Of a stretch of 64,000 nucleotides of DNA, positions 42,763 to 51,917 are shown in pieces; the stretch's first letter is position 1; every line of letters begins with the position of its first letter. Origin of the DNA: Methanoregula sp. Its GTDB lineage: Archaea; Halobacteriota; Methanomicrobia; Methanomicrobiales; Methanospirillaceae. The notes beneath the pieces are model-generated. The model saw only the letters and a list, made by a program, of their open reading frames with translations, was not told where the DNA came from and searched no databases. A program made the translations under genes and the position numbers. The stretch spans positions 62,001 through 126,000 of the forward strand of contig NZ_JAQTQD010000006.1 in assembly GCF_028712425.1 (NCBI RefSeq), read 5' to 3'.

Positions 42763-43114
42763 GTCGCTCCAGAACAAGGTCTGCACGGACGGTTCGCAGA
42801 TGCGGGAGTTCCTCCTCGAATCCCCGTTAACACCGGAATTCCTTGCATTTCTCAGGTCGTTCGGAACCGTGAAGGAGTACCCTCACATGAAACGGCCGTA
42901 CTTCTCCTTTGAGCAGGAGCATTTCCTCTCCATCAAGGGATTTGTCGGGGATTCAAGCGTAGAGGTCCGGTACCGGAAGGAGTTCTTCGACCTGACCTCG
43001 GATTACTTCCACCTGCTCCTCTTCTACGCAAAACAGGGAGATAACGGTACCCGGAAGATGCGGGAGATCACCGATTCGATCCAGGAGATGATGAAGGTCC
43101 GGCTGCCCCGGTGA
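42749..43114 (+). CDS. Hypothetical protein coupled to the cysteine desulfurase
   Basis: A 121-residue protein starting at a GTG (42749) and overlapping the desulfurase end. GGGAGGT about ten bases upstream is a reasonable ribosome-binding site. It begins RIVKSLQNKVCTDGSQ and has an aromatic mid-part (PYFSFEQEHF) and an FFDLTSDYFHLLLFYAKQG helix. No family was recognised. The overlap suggests a partner of the desulfurase. A later ATG would remove the first 17 residues. Confidence 0.65.
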   Translation: MRIVKSLQNKVCTDGSQMREFLLESPLTPEFLAFLRSFGTVKEYPHMKRPYFSFEQEHFLSIKGFVGDSSVEVRYRKEFFDLTSDYFHLLLFYAKQGDNGTRKMREITDSIQEMMKVRLPR

Positions 43115-43128
43115 GGTGCTCTTTTTTT

Positions 43129-43707
43129 ATGAAAACGGGAGATTCCGTGTTCGATCGGTATGCCCCGGAATATGACGCCTGGTTCGATACCCACAAGGCA
43201 ACCTACGCTGCCCAGCTGGCACTCCTCCGCCGGGCCATCCCGACAGGAGGCAGGGCCCTTGAAGTAGGGGTTGGCTCCGGGAGGTTTGCCGGGCCCCTTG
43301 GCATCCCTCATGGCCTCGATCCCTCCCCGGCCCTTCTCGCCATGGCCCGGCAGCGGGGTGTGGAAACGGTACAGGGCCTCGGGGAATGCCTGCCCTATCA
43401 TGACGGCACATTCGACTATGTCCTGATGATGACGGTGATCTGTTATGTGGAGGATATCGGCCTGTCATTTCACGAAGCCTTCCGCGTGCTCCGTCCATCA
43501 GGGATTATCATCGTCGCTTTTCTGGAAAAAGACGGAGAAATTGCGGTAAGGGAACGGGCACGGGAACCGAAAGGCCGGTTCCTCCATCATGCAAGGTTCC
43601 TGACGGCTGATGCGGTGACTGCTGCGCTAACAGAAGCCGGGTGTTCGGAAGTTGCCATGGTGCATAATCGGAAGGGATTTTGCATCATAACTGCAAGGAA
43701 AGGATGA
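43129..43707 (+). CDS. Class I SAM-dependent methyltransferase
   Basis: A 192-residue methyltransferase: MKTGDSVFDRYAPEYDAWFD, motif I ALEVGVGSGRFAG, and the VLMMTVICYVED segment at motif IV. It is a UbiE-like small-molecule methyltransferase; the substrate is unknown. It starts 14 bases after the previous gene. The ATG at 43129 is preferred over a GTG 18 bases upstream. Confidence 0.85.
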   Translation: MKTGDSVFDRYAPEYDAWFDTHKATYAAQLALLRRAIPTGGRALEVGVGSGRFAGPLGIPHGLDPSPALLAMARQRGVETVQGLGECLPYHDGTFDYVLMMTVICYVEDIGLSFHEAFRVLRPSGIIIVAFLEKDGEIAVRERAREPKGRFLHHARFLTADAVTAALTEAGCSEVAMVHNRKGFCIITARKG

Positions 43708-43760
43708 TCCGTTTCCTGAATGGATCGCGAGATCTCTAAAAGAAAATTCTCAAAAATCCT

Positions 43761-43788
43761 AAAAAAAGTGAGGGGCCATTCCCCTCAC
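43761..43788 (-). terminator. Intrinsic terminator of fwd operon 3
   Basis: GTGAGGGG at 43768-43775 pairs with CCCCTCAC at 43781-43788 around a five-base loop. On the minus strand the stem is followed by TTTTTTTAGG, a typical T-tract. It is 25 bases past the fwdC stop. Confidence 0.8.
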
Positions 43789-43812
43789 GTGCGTGTGTGA
43801 TTCGCTTTTGAA

Positions 43813-44613
43813 TCAGTTCTTCATGTAGATGTGGCCCCAGACGACCTCGCCCTTCCGCTTGGGGTGGCGCTCGCCGAGGTCACCGATGAAGTCGGTGAAC
43901 ATAGCCTTGGTGCCGTCAACTTCCATCTCCTTCTCGCCGACCGGCTTGTACCCGGGCATCATGACGTTGATCTTGCCAAAGACATAGATCTCGCCCTTGA
44001 CCAACTGGCCGCCGACACGGCGGTTGGCATTGCCCTTGAGGATGATCGTGCCGCCCTCCATGTGGGTGCCGAGGTGGATGTCGACATCGCCTTCAACGAT
44101 CAGCGTGCCGCCGATCATGAAGCTTGCCACATCCGATCCGGCATTCCCCTTCACGCGGAGGACGCCGCCCGACATGCCTCTCCAGTCGCCACGGTAGGCA
44201 GCGCCGAGGTAGTTGCCGGCATTGCCGTTGATGGTGAACTCGCCGCCCGCCATTGCAAGGCCGCAGAAGGAGTGGACGTCACCGTTGACGGTGAGCTTTC
44301 CGCCCTTCATCCAGCTTCCCGTGTACATATCGCAGGCCGAGTTGACAATCATCTCGCCTGCGGTCATCTTGGCGCCGAGGTATTTCATCTTGGTGCAGTC
44401 GCCGTTGACGATGATCTTCGTGTCGGCTGCGGTTGCTCCTGCCTCGCCCGTGATGGTGAAGAAGTCGCCAAGCGTGGAGATCTCCTTGCCCTGGTATGCG
44501 CCGAGCTTTGCGATATCGGCAGCCTTCTTGCCGGCAAATGCGTCGGGATTGGCGTTCTCGCATTCAAGGTAAAGTTCCGGCTGCTTTTTTACTGTAAGTG
44601 TAACCGTATTCAT
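43813..44613 (-). CDS. fwdC: Formylmethanofuran dehydrogenase subunit C (operon 3)
   Basis: A 266-residue beta-helix protein, closest by eye to FwdC of operon 1 (YLGAAYRGDWRGMSGG and MMPGYKPVGE are shared). It is the last gene of operon 3, eleven bases after fwdA. It links the two catalytic modules of the complex. Confidence 0.96.
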   Translation of the reverse strand: MNTVTLTVKKQPELYLECENANPDAFAGKKAADIAKLGAYQGKEISTLGDFFTITGEAGATAADTKIIVNGDCTKMKYLGAKMTAGEMIVNSACDMYTGSWMKGGKLTVNGDVHSFCGLAMAGGEFTINGNAGNYLGAAYRGDWRGMSGGVLRVKGNAGSDVASFMIGGTLIVEGDVDIHLGTHMEGGTIILKGNANRRVGGQLVKGEIYVFGKINVMMPGYKPVGEKEMEVDGTKAMFTDFIGDLGERHPKRKGEVVWGHIYMKN

Positions 44614-44624
44614 CTCTTTTCACC

Positions 44625-46337
44625 TCACGCCTTGGTTGTTGCATCCACGCTGATGATGTGCTGGTGCGGTGCATAGCTCTCGGGGACCGGGTAGTTGGCC
44701 TCGTTGACGCTGTAGTAGCGGAGGAACTTCTCGCGGATGTCGTGCATGACCTGTTTGTTCTCCGGGACCTTTGCGTCGACCCAGAAGGTGTTCTTCTTGC
44801 CCATGTCGACAACCTTGCCGCCCTCGACACAGATCTTGCCGTCCTTGAAGAGGTAGGCAACGTTTGCGAATGCCTTCTCGATCTCTGCCCCGCTGGACGG
44901 GAACTTGTCCGGGTTGATGTTGTAGATCGCAATGTCGGCGTTCATGCCGGGCTTCAGGCCGCCGTAGTCCTTGGACAGGCCGAGGCACTTTGCGGGACCG
45001 GCACGGGTCATCTGCGAGAGCTCGTAGAGCGTGATCTCGCGGTCGATGTTGGCAAGGTTGGTTGCAGCGATGACCTTGTCTGCCTTCTTGAAGGTGTTGA
45101 GGCGTTCGTCACGGACCTTCTTACTCATCAGCCAGGAGTAGACACGCGGGTAGCGGGTGAACGGGCCGGCGTTCGGGTGGTCGGTGGTGATGAAGCAGCG
45201 CATCGGGTCCTTTGCATAGAGGGCGATCTCAAGACCGACTGCCCACTGGCTGGCGAAGACTGCGTTGTTCGGGTCGTAGATGAACGGGACGATACCTGCT
45301 GCGGTCTCGAGCTCTACGTCCACGTTGAACCACTTTAAGTGGTTGAGGCCGTGGAGGTGGTGCTCGAACGGGCCGTCGGCGGTCATCGTGGTGGTCTCGT
45401 CGAGGGTGACGTTACCGGTATCGATGGTGAGGTTCTTCTGCTTGTTGACGTAGTCCATGACCTCCTTGGCGCCGGACTCGAAGTCGCCCCAGTTGGTGCC
45501 CTTGTAGGCGTGGAACTGGAGGTGCGTGGAGTGCATGACCTGCTCGCGGCCGAAGTTGTTGGTTGCCTTGATGCCTTCGGCTAGCTTGAGGGAGTCGATG
45601 GTTGTCTTGTAGTTGCCGGGGTTGCCGAGGTCGTTCTGGTGGATGTGGAACGAGTGCGGGAGGCCGAGGTACTCGTTTGCCTTGATCAGGCCGGTGATGA
45701 TCTCTGCCGGGGTGATCTCGAAGTACGGGACCTGGTCGTGGATGGTGAGACAGTTCAGTCCCCATGCCCAGGCTTCCGTGCCGCCGGGGTTGACGCACTT
45801 GATACCGTATCCCTTGGTCTGGCGGAGGATCCACGCGATGTAGGCTGCGGTGTTCTCGATCTCGTTGTTCTTGATGTACTCCATGACGAACCAGTTGTTG
45901 CCGAAGACCGGGAGTGCGGCTTCGTCAATGATCGGGGTGTCGTGGATCTCCTCGTGGACATGCCGTGCATAGAGCGGGGGCATGGCTGCTTCCATCGCGA
46001 AGGTGAAGCCGAGCCGGGCATACTCGTACCCGGTCTTGAAGACGGTCGGGATGGACTTGCCACCCTCGATACGGGTGATACCGGGCTTCTTGTGGGAGTC
46101 GAAATGCTTGTCTTCAGGGCGGTACCAGCGGCCGGCGTTGACCTTGGGGCCTGCCACGTGGGCGTGGACCTCGAGGGCACCTGCCATGACGGTCTTGTCC
46201 TTGGCGTCGATGACCTTGGCAGAGGAGCCGACCTTGTCGACAATCTTGCCGTCCTTGACGCAGATATCCTTCTTGTCACCCTTGATGCCCTGGGTTGCAT
46301 CGAAGACGTGTCCGTTCTTGATGATGTACTCAGACAT
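44625..46337 (-). CDS. fwdA: Formylmethanofuran dehydrogenase subunit A (operon 3)
   Basis: A 570-residue subunit, the same length as copy 1 and very similar to it (MSEYIIKNGHVFDATQGIK versus DPVQGIK). Metal ligands are HAH (His58, His60), the Lys of GIKCVNPGG, HIHQNDLGNPG and the Asp of TTDHPNAGPF. It follows fwdB with no gap. The GC content is high with strong codon bias, consistent with high expression. Confidence 0.97.
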   Translation of the reverse strand: MSEYIIKNGHVFDATQGIKGDKKDICVKDGKIVDKVGSSAKVIDAKDKTVMAGALEVHAHVAGPKVNAGRWYRPEDKHFDSHKKPGITRIEGGKSIPTVFKTGYEYARLGFTFAMEAAMPPLYARHVHEEIHDTPIIDEAALPVFGNNWFVMEYIKNNEIENTAAYIAWILRQTKGYGIKCVNPGGTEAWAWGLNCLTIHDQVPYFEITPAEIITGLIKANEYLGLPHSFHIHQNDLGNPGNYKTTIDSLKLAEGIKATNNFGREQVMHSTHLQFHAYKGTNWGDFESGAKEVMDYVNKQKNLTIDTGNVTLDETTTMTADGPFEHHLHGLNHLKWFNVDVELETAAGIVPFIYDPNNAVFASQWAVGLEIALYAKDPMRCFITTDHPNAGPFTRYPRVYSWLMSKKVRDERLNTFKKADKVIAATNLANIDREITLYELSQMTRAGPAKCLGLSKDYGGLKPGMNADIAIYNINPDKFPSSGAEIEKAFANVAYLFKDGKICVEGGKVVDMGKKNTFWVDAKVPENKQVMHDIREKFLRYYSVNEANYPVPESYAPHQHIISVDATTKA

Positions 46338-47663
46338 TTACGCACCTCCCTTGGCCATGAGTTCGTCAACACGCTTGTTGATCTTGGTTAAGAGTTCCTC
46401 GTCCGTGAGCATGCCCTCGGGCGGCTCGACGACCTTCCTGGTCTCGATCGGGACGTTGTCCATACGATAGGCGCAGCCGCCGGTCTCGACACCGACCATG
46501 GCGACCGGGATGTGGATATCCGAGATCTCGGTCGTGCAGTTGATGTGCGGGTCGATGGTGACCGTGGGCTTCCTTGAGCTGCTGATCATTGCATCGACCG
46601 GGAAGTGTGCACCGGGGTCGGTTGCAATGTAGAAGCAGGCCTCGACTTCGCTGCGGTTGAGGAGATCGACAGAGGTCGTCTCTCCGGTCTGGTGGCGTGC
46701 CTGGTCTCTCCGCGAGAGGTCGACCGCATACGGGAACCCGTACTGCCAGCCGAGGACCTGACCGGAACCGGTAACGTTCCAGTGGCCACGCATGGCCATG
46801 ATCGCGAATTTCGTGTACTCGTTCATGTCACGGGTCAGGTTGATGGCGATATCGATGTTGTGGTTCCTGCCCATCGTGTGGGTAAGGCCCATGCCGAAGA
46901 AGATGATACCGAACCGTGCGGTCTTGAAGGCTTCTGCAATTTCGTAGATCTTCTCCTTCGGGACGCCACCAACGGTGTCGGGGAGCGCATCGCCACGCAC
47001 TGCGGTCCTGAATGCATTCAGGAGCTCGTAGTCGAATCCCTGCTGGACCTGGATGAATTCATCGGCGCACTTTGCAGTGTCCGTGTACCGGCAGTCAACG
47101 GCATAGATCTTCCGGCCCTTGTGGCCCTTGACGGTGAAGAATCCGCGGGGGAAGATCGAGTACCGGGACATGTGGCGGGGGTGGGCGTGAGCCGGGTTGC
47201 AGCCCCAGAAGATGACACAGTCGGCACGGTTCTTGATCTCACCGAGCGTACAGCTCGGGACACCGACATCCTCGATTGCAATGAGCGAGGAGCCGTGGCA
47301 GACCGTTGCACAGTTGTCGACAATGCCGCCGACCTTCTCGGCAATCTCGTGGCCGATGGACATGGCCTGGCAGCTTGTCGATGCCCAGCCGTACATCAGG
47401 GTCTTTCTTGACTTGACGAGCATCTTTGCGGTCCAGTCGATGGCCTCATCGTAAGTGATCTCTTTGTAGGTCCCGTCGGCCTGCCTCATGCGGGGGCGCT
47501 TGACCCGGCCCGGGAGCCTCTGGTGGTTGAACTTCTCGGCGCCGATGGCGCATGCGTTCTTGACACCAAGGATGGTCTTGTTGTCGTCGGATACCGTGAT
47601 AATGAGGTCATCACACAGGGTACCGCAGAACGGGCAGATAACATCTGTAACTTCTTTTGGCAT
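46338..47663 (-). CDS. fwdB: Formylmethanofuran dehydrogenase subunit B (operon 3)
   Basis: A 441-residue catalytic subunit. Cluster ligands are CPFCGTLC (Cys10, 13, 17) and Cys38. The active-site Cys122 lies in DNCATVCHGSS. By eye it resembles copy 1 most. It starts six bases after the fwdD stop. The metal (Mo or W) cannot be assigned from the sequence. Confidence 0.96.
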   Translation of the reverse strand: MPKEVTDVICPFCGTLCDDLIITVSDDNKTILGVKNACAIGAEKFNHQRLPGRVKRPRMRQADGTYKEITYDEAIDWTAKMLVKSRKTLMYGWASTSCQAMSIGHEIAEKVGGIVDNCATVCHGSSLIAIEDVGVPSCTLGEIKNRADCVIFWGCNPAHAHPRHMSRYSIFPRGFFTVKGHKGRKIYAVDCRYTDTAKCADEFIQVQQGFDYELLNAFRTAVRGDALPDTVGGVPKEKIYEIAEAFKTARFGIIFFGMGLTHTMGRNHNIDIAINLTRDMNEYTKFAIMAMRGHWNVTGSGQVLGWQYGFPYAVDLSRRDQARHQTGETTSVDLLNRSEVEACFYIATDPGAHFPVDAMISSSRKPTVTIDPHINCTTEISDIHIPVAMVGVETGGCAYRMDNVPIETRKVVEPPEGMLTDEELLTKINKRVDELMAKGGA

Positions 47664-47669
47664 TGCCCA

Positions 47670-48080
47670 TCACTTCCTGATAAGGCCGCAGGCGTCCTGC
47701 AGGACTTCGACTGCGCCCATGATGCGTTCGTTTGCTGCGATCTCAACATCCACCGGGAATCCCTTGAAGCACGGTTCGCCGGTTGAGAAGGTATAGGCCG
47801 GGACGATCCGGTTCGCCCAGGGTCCCATCGGGATGTGGGCAAGGCCCGGGACAAGGTCTTCGCGGGTCTCGACAGCTTTTACAATAACGCTGCCAACGGA
47901 GCTTGTGACCCTGACATTCGTATTCTTCCAGAGCCCGAGGCGTTTCATGTCGTCGGGGTGCATATGCATAACCGTGCAGGCATCGAAATATTTCTGCGAT
48001 GTCTTGCCTGCTTCCATGCCAACGCCCTGCTGGATCGTCCGGCACGTGATCATGTTGAGGGTAATCTTCTTCTCTGCCAT
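47670..48080 (-). CDS. fwdD: Formylmethanofuran dehydrogenase subunit D (operon 3)
   Basis: A 136-residue pterin-binding subunit with ITCRTIQQGVGMEAGK, WKNTNVRVTSSVG and IPMGPWANRIV. It lies 15 bases after fwdG and six bases before fwdB. Confidence 0.95.
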   Translation of the reverse strand: MAEKKITLNMITCRTIQQGVGMEAGKTSQKYFDACTVMHMHPDDMKRLGLWKNTNVRVTSSVGSVIVKAVETREDLVPGLAHIPMGPWANRIVPAYTFSTGEPCFKGFPVDVEIAANERIMGAVEVLQDACGLIRK

Positions 48081-48095
48081 TCAGATCTCCTCTCT

Positions 48096-48359
48096 TCAGA
48101 CCTTGGCCGGGAGCTCGGCTGAGCCCTTCCCGGAGAGGCTGATAACTCCCATCGGGCACGCTTCAACGCATACCCCGCATCCTGCACAGAGTTCAGCCTT
48201 GAAATCAATACTTACCGCCACACCGTCCTGCACCTGGTAGATCTTTTCCTTGGTGACAGGGTCGAGCGTAAAAAGCTCGAGTGCATTGACCGGGCACGCA
48301 ACAACGCAGTTGTTGCACCCGGAGCACCGTTCCATGTTTACATGTACTGCAAAAGCCAT
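48096..48359 (-). CDS. fwdG: Two-cluster ferredoxin subunit of formylmethanofuran dehydrogenase (operon 3)
   Basis: An 87-residue 2[4Fe-4S] ferredoxin. Its first motif is CSGCNNCVVACP, where copies 1 and 2 have CTGCG; the second is CAGCGVCVEACP. It starts MAFAVHVNMERC. Leader bases TTGTGTGTGATGTGC lie directly before the ATG. It heads operon 3. Confidence 0.93.
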   Translation of the reverse strand: MAFAVHVNMERCSGCNNCVVACPVNALELFTLDPVTKEKIYQVQDGVAVSIDFKAELCAGCGVCVEACPMGVISLSGKGSAELPAKV

Positions 48360-48678
48360 GCACATCACACACAAATTTTCACACAAATTCTTTTGATCAA
48401 ATTTGCTAATTCAGAGGTTGGAAGAAAACAGTAATTAAAGATTGGGATTTTTACAGACGGTAAACTGGAAGAAATTAATCACGTGATCGGGATTTTGGAA
48501 GTAGTTAACATCCCTCTTTGGAATTTTCATCCGGTTGACATCCGGCGAACGCCAAAATGCTTATTTTTCCGGTTTGAATATCGAAACCAATATTTTGCAG
48601 GAGAGTTTTTTCGTACGAGAAGACGGACTCCGGGCCGGATGAACGGAAAATACCGGAACGCGCAATTTGCCCCCTCCC
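48360..48678 (-). promoter_or_regulatory. Intergenic region with the fwd operon 3 promoter
   Basis: No gene is supported in these 319 bases. The fwdG-proximal part is AT-rich; on the minus strand TCTTTAATTACTG near 48430-48445 is the best TATA candidate. The distal part (48540-48670) is GC-richer and forms the 3' flank of the transglutaminase-like gene. The element TGTGTGATGTGC next to fwdG is the shared fwd leader motif. Confidence 0.4.
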
Positions 48679-49536
48679 TCAGCTTCCTTGTTTTGCCGGT
48701 TCCGGAACATGATCTGCTGCACTCTCTACCATTTCCCAGCGGCCGTCCGGGTAATATGCAATCCGCTCCCCGTCATCGGCAAAAAACCTGCCCCCGGGAT
48801 GGCGGCTCCACCAGTCAAGGTTGAGCCAGTAGCGGTTACCATCTTCACCCCGGGTAATGTGGCAGCCCACGTCAGTCACATGGTAGCGTTGCCGGATATA
48901 TGCAGCCGCTTCCTCAAACTTCGCGCTGCTGTTCCCGATATAGAGTTCCGGGTAGGCATGCCCGGACGTACTGTTCTGTGCTGTCACGATACGGGCGCTT
49001 CCCCCGACCGATTCGATCATGGCGGCGACAGCGATCGCAAAGTCATCGCAGTCGCCTTTGAGTCCGAGCGCGATCGTACGGCTTGCAGGAGAGAAGTACT
49101 CACTTCCCCGTGGATCGTCAACATAGGTCCAGGTGCGGTACACGTTCTCCCAGACATCGCAGACCTGGGCAAGGTTGAAGGTTCCCCCGTGTGCCCGGGG
49201 GATGATCGAGACGGCATAGTCGCGTGTTGCCGGGTTGTTGACATCGATCGCGTCCCGGATTGCTGCTGCACGCTGCCCGATAAAAGATGCAGAGCTGTTG
49301 TCGTATGATTCCCGGCCTCCTGAAGTATTGACAACATTCTGGTAGAGATACAGACCTGAAGAGTCTGGTTGTCCCGAGCCGATGCCGGATGCAGCGGCAA
49401 TGGATGAATTTTCTGAGAGGCAGCCGGCGCAGATAATGCAAGCGGCAAGGATCAGGAGGGTGATGGCAATATACCGGGAAACAGGCTTGTAACGGTCTCG
49501 TATGTCCGCACTATCACCATCTTTTCCCGATTTCAT
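48679..49536 (-). CDS. Transglutaminase-like lipoprotein
   Basis: A 285-residue extracytoplasmic lipoprotein with a signal peptide and lipobox ICAGC (Cys39). The transglutaminase-like catalytic triad is visible as Cys163 in KGDCDDFA, His193 in SGHAYPE and Asp241 in WLNLDWW. Such proteins are proteases or protein-modifying enzymes on the cell surface. The gene stands alone. No substrate can be proposed from the sequence. Confidence 0.85.
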   Translation of the reverse strand: MKSGKDGDSADIRDRYKPVSRYIAITLLILAACIICAGCLSENSSIAAASGIGSGQPDSSGLYLYQNVVNTSGGRESYDNSSASFIGQRAAAIRDAIDVNNPATRDYAVSIIPRAHGGTFNLAQVCDVWENVYRTWTYVDDPRGSEYFSPASRTIALGLKGDCDDFAIAVAAMIESVGGSARIVTAQNSTSGHAYPELYIGNSSAKFEEAAAYIRQRYHVTDVGCHITRGEDGNRYWLNLDWWSRHPGGRFFADDGERIAYYPDGRWEMVESAADHVPEPAKQGS

Positions 49537-49597
49537 CCCGGATAATCTCGTCTTTTCCCTGTATTACTCTTTGTTTTCCTGCCGGCCAAACCTGCCT

Positions 49598-50470
49598 TCA
49601 AGAGAGAAGCCGGTGTACCAATTCGTACACCAGTTCCTTCTTCCCTTTAATCTCCCGGATATCCTTCACCGCGTCCACGCTGTCGATCAGTACTTCGCCC
49701 GCAGGTTCGATCCCGCAGTTCTGGAAAAATGCCTTTGTGACCTTTGTTATGCAGACAAAATTATCCCCACCCTTCCGGCCGGCGACCGAGAAGAGGAGCC
49801 CCTGCTGGTCGCTCCTGCCCCCGGATAGCGTCCGTTCTGCGTGATAGGCCTGCATCCGGTCGATCACAAGCTTGAGACCGGCCGTGACGGTGTTGGTATA
49901 AACCGGAGAACAGACAATGATGAGCCGGGCCCTCCTCACCGCATCGATGATCCCGGTCATGTCATCGCCAAACACGCAGGTACCGGTATTGTAGCACTGG
50001 TAGCAGCCGATGCAGCAGTGGATGTCGAGGTCGTGCGGGTAGATCACTTCCACCGTCCGGCCGGCCTTCCGAGCCGCCTCCGATGCCCAGCCGGAGAGGA
50101 TTGCACAGTTGCCGTCCGGACGCGGGCTGCCCTGCAGGATCACGAGATCTGCGGCCGGTCGTTTCGCCGGCTTTGGCTTTCTGTCCGGGAAATCATGGAG
50201 AATGCGGGCCGGGTCTGTTTTGAGTTCATTTGCCCATTCGCCGGCCTTTTCCAGCGCCACCGATTCAGCCGTGAGCGGCGAGAGCGGGGAGTACTCGAAG
50301 GTGTTGGTCCGGAAGATTGCAAGCCGGTTCGTTCCGGCCGAGACTGCGAGGACATACCGGACCATGCGGGGATAGAGGGCCGAGAAGTCCTCGCGGTCGA
50401 GCGTGAGGGTGTATTCACGATCCCCGTTTTTCACCAGGACTTCCCGCAGCCGTTCCCGGACCGGATCCAT
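49598..50470 (-). CDS. NADPH-dependent FMN reductase / iron-sulfur flavoprotein-like
   Basis: A 290-residue protein. Residues 1 to about 100 are a separate N-terminal domain (EYTLTLDREDFSALYPRM); from about 105 a flavodoxin-like fold starts (LVILQGSPRPDGNC). A compact cysteine cluster HCCIGCYQCYNTGTC in the flavin domain is the Fe-S motif of methanogen iron-sulfur flavoproteins. The middle part VCSPVYTNTVTAGLKLVIDR is typical of the family. It may deal with oxygen or peroxide, or transfer electrons. The N-terminal domain is unusual for this family and could be a fusion. Confidence 0.83.
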   Translation of the reverse strand: MDPVRERLREVLVKNGDREYTLTLDREDFSALYPRMVRYVLAVSAGTNRLAIFRTNTFEYSPLSPLTAESVALEKAGEWANELKTDPARILHDFPDRKPKPAKRPAADLVILQGSPRPDGNCAILSGWASEAARKAGRTVEVIYPHDLDIHCCIGCYQCYNTGTCVFGDDMTGIIDAVRRARLIIVCSPVYTNTVTAGLKLVIDRMQAYHAERTLSGGRSDQQGLLFSVAGRKGGDNFVCITKVTKAFFQNCGIEPAGEVLIDSVDAVKDIREIKGKKELVYELVHRLLS

Positions 50471-50514
50471 GAGGGATCATATCGCGGGGGGGATGAAAGG
50501 ATTAACGATGGGGG

Positions 50515-51171
50515 TCATTGCATTGGTTTCCTGAACAGGACCCAGAACCCGGATTCATCGTCAACCAGGTCGTACTCCCGGATCCCTGCACTCTCAAGGG
50601 CCGGCCGGAACCGTGCAGCATAGTACTGGCGGGATCGTTCCTCCCACTTACCCTCCCACGCCGGATCACGCTCCCGCATGGTGGTAAGAATCTCATCGCG
50701 GATCCGGGCACTGCCAAACCCGTTGCCGATGCACGCGGCCCCCCCGGGCCGGAGCACCCGGAGGCATTCCGAAAAGCCACGGGAGAGGCTGTTCCAGTAG
50801 GGGACCGTTCCCCTGCTGACCACGAGGTCCATGGACCCGGAGTTCAACGGGATCGCGTCCACATTACCGAAAATGGCCCGCACGCGCTGCTCCAGGTGGT
50901 ACTTCCGGATGTTCTCCCCGGCAATGCTGCACATCGGGGAGGAATTGTCCATTGCGCAGACCTTCAGGTTCGAGAGGGTGGCAAGGGCAATGGCGAGATG
51001 TGCCGGGCCGCTCCCGATGTCGAGGCAGAAGCCGTGATCAATACCGGAGCGTTCAAGGATCTGGTTGGCGATGACCGGGTACGCGGGAAAGAAGACGGTC
51101 TGCGCCAGGGTATTGTAATATTCGGCCTTTTTCTGGTTTTCAGGATCCTGTTGCTGGCAACCGGCATTCAT
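50515..51171 (-). CDS. Class I SAM-dependent methyltransferase
   Basis: A 218-residue methyltransferase: motif I FCLDIGSGPAHLAIALA, a motif II-like CAMDNSSPM, DLVVSRGTVPYW, and CLRVLRPGGAACIGNGFG. It overlaps the upstream membrane hydrolase gene as ATGA. Substrate unknown. The N-terminal Cys (NAGCQQQ) is not a known motif. Confidence 0.85.
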   Translation of the reverse strand: MNAGCQQQDPENQKKAEYYNTLAQTVFFPAYPVIANQILERSGIDHGFCLDIGSGPAHLAIALATLSNLKVCAMDNSSPMCSIAGENIRKYHLEQRVRAIFGNVDAIPLNSGSMDLVVSRGTVPYWNSLSRGFSECLRVLRPGGAACIGNGFGSARIRDEILTTMRERDPAWEGKWEERSRQYYAARFRPALESAGIREYDLVDDESGFWVLFRKPMQ

Positions 51172-51902
51172 GTTGCGATGACCTCCTGGCTGTCAGCGAT
51201 CCGGCTATCCGGAATCTCAACCCTCACCTCCGACTGCCATATCATAGATACTACGCAGAGACTGATAGAGAAGATACCAAACGCGATCATCTCAAAAAAC
51301 GAGACATGGACCGCCGACTGGATGAGCAGGAAAAAGAAGAGGACCGTGGCGTGGTACACGTAGAACCCGGTAATCCGGCGGTCGATAACATCACAGGGCC
51401 GGATTGAGCCGTAAATCCGGGTATCATTGAAGGGATGGAAGAGTGCGATTCCCTTGCGGCAGCAGCAGTCCTCTGCAAGGTGGAGAATCATCCCGAACAG
51501 CAGTCCGGCAAGGAACCCCATGACAAGTATCACGGAAATCTCATCCCCGAATACAAATACCGGGACAGACGCGATTGCTGAAAGAATACCGAAGTTCAGG
51601 ATTAACCCGGGAAGGGAATGGGTCAGCCATTTGTCGCCAGGATTACAATCAATCCTGAAGATCCTGCGATAAAACATGCACATGATCGGTGTGCAGATCC
51701 GCCGGCCAACCTGGGCAACCACCCATGCACTCGTCCGGAGCGGATTGTTCTTCGGCCGTTTCATCTGGATATCCGGAATGATGGCACCGAGACACGCACC
51801 GATGGCAAGCAGGAATGCAAGGAGCGGATCATAATCCATAATGGCGCTGCTGAGGATAACGCTGCACAACAGTACGAGCAGAAGATGCTGACGCGTGATC
51901 AT
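51168..51902 (-). CDS. Membrane metal-dependent hydrolase-like protein (DUF457/YdjM type)
   Basis: A 244-residue membrane protein with about five to six transmembrane segments. The likely metal ligands are in IIPDIQ, WLTHSLPG and MILHLAEDCCCRKG, the pattern of the inner-membrane hydrolase family (LexA-binding or YdjM-like). The C-terminal about 30 residues are soluble and acidic. It is translationally coupled to the methyltransferase downstream. Confidence 0.8.
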   Translation of the reverse strand: MITRQHLLLVLLCSVILSSAIMDYDPLLAFLLAIGACLGAIIPDIQMKRPKNNPLRTSAWVVAQVGRRICTPIMCMFYRRIFRIDCNPGDKWLTHSLPGLILNFGILSAIASVPVFVFGDEISVILVMGFLAGLLFGMILHLAEDCCCRKGIALFHPFNDTRIYGSIRPCDVIDRRITGFYVYHATVLFFFLLIQSAVHVSFFEMIAFGIFSISLCVVSMIWQSEVRVEIPDSRIADSQEVIAT

Positions 51903-51917
51903 TGCCGAATTCCGGGA

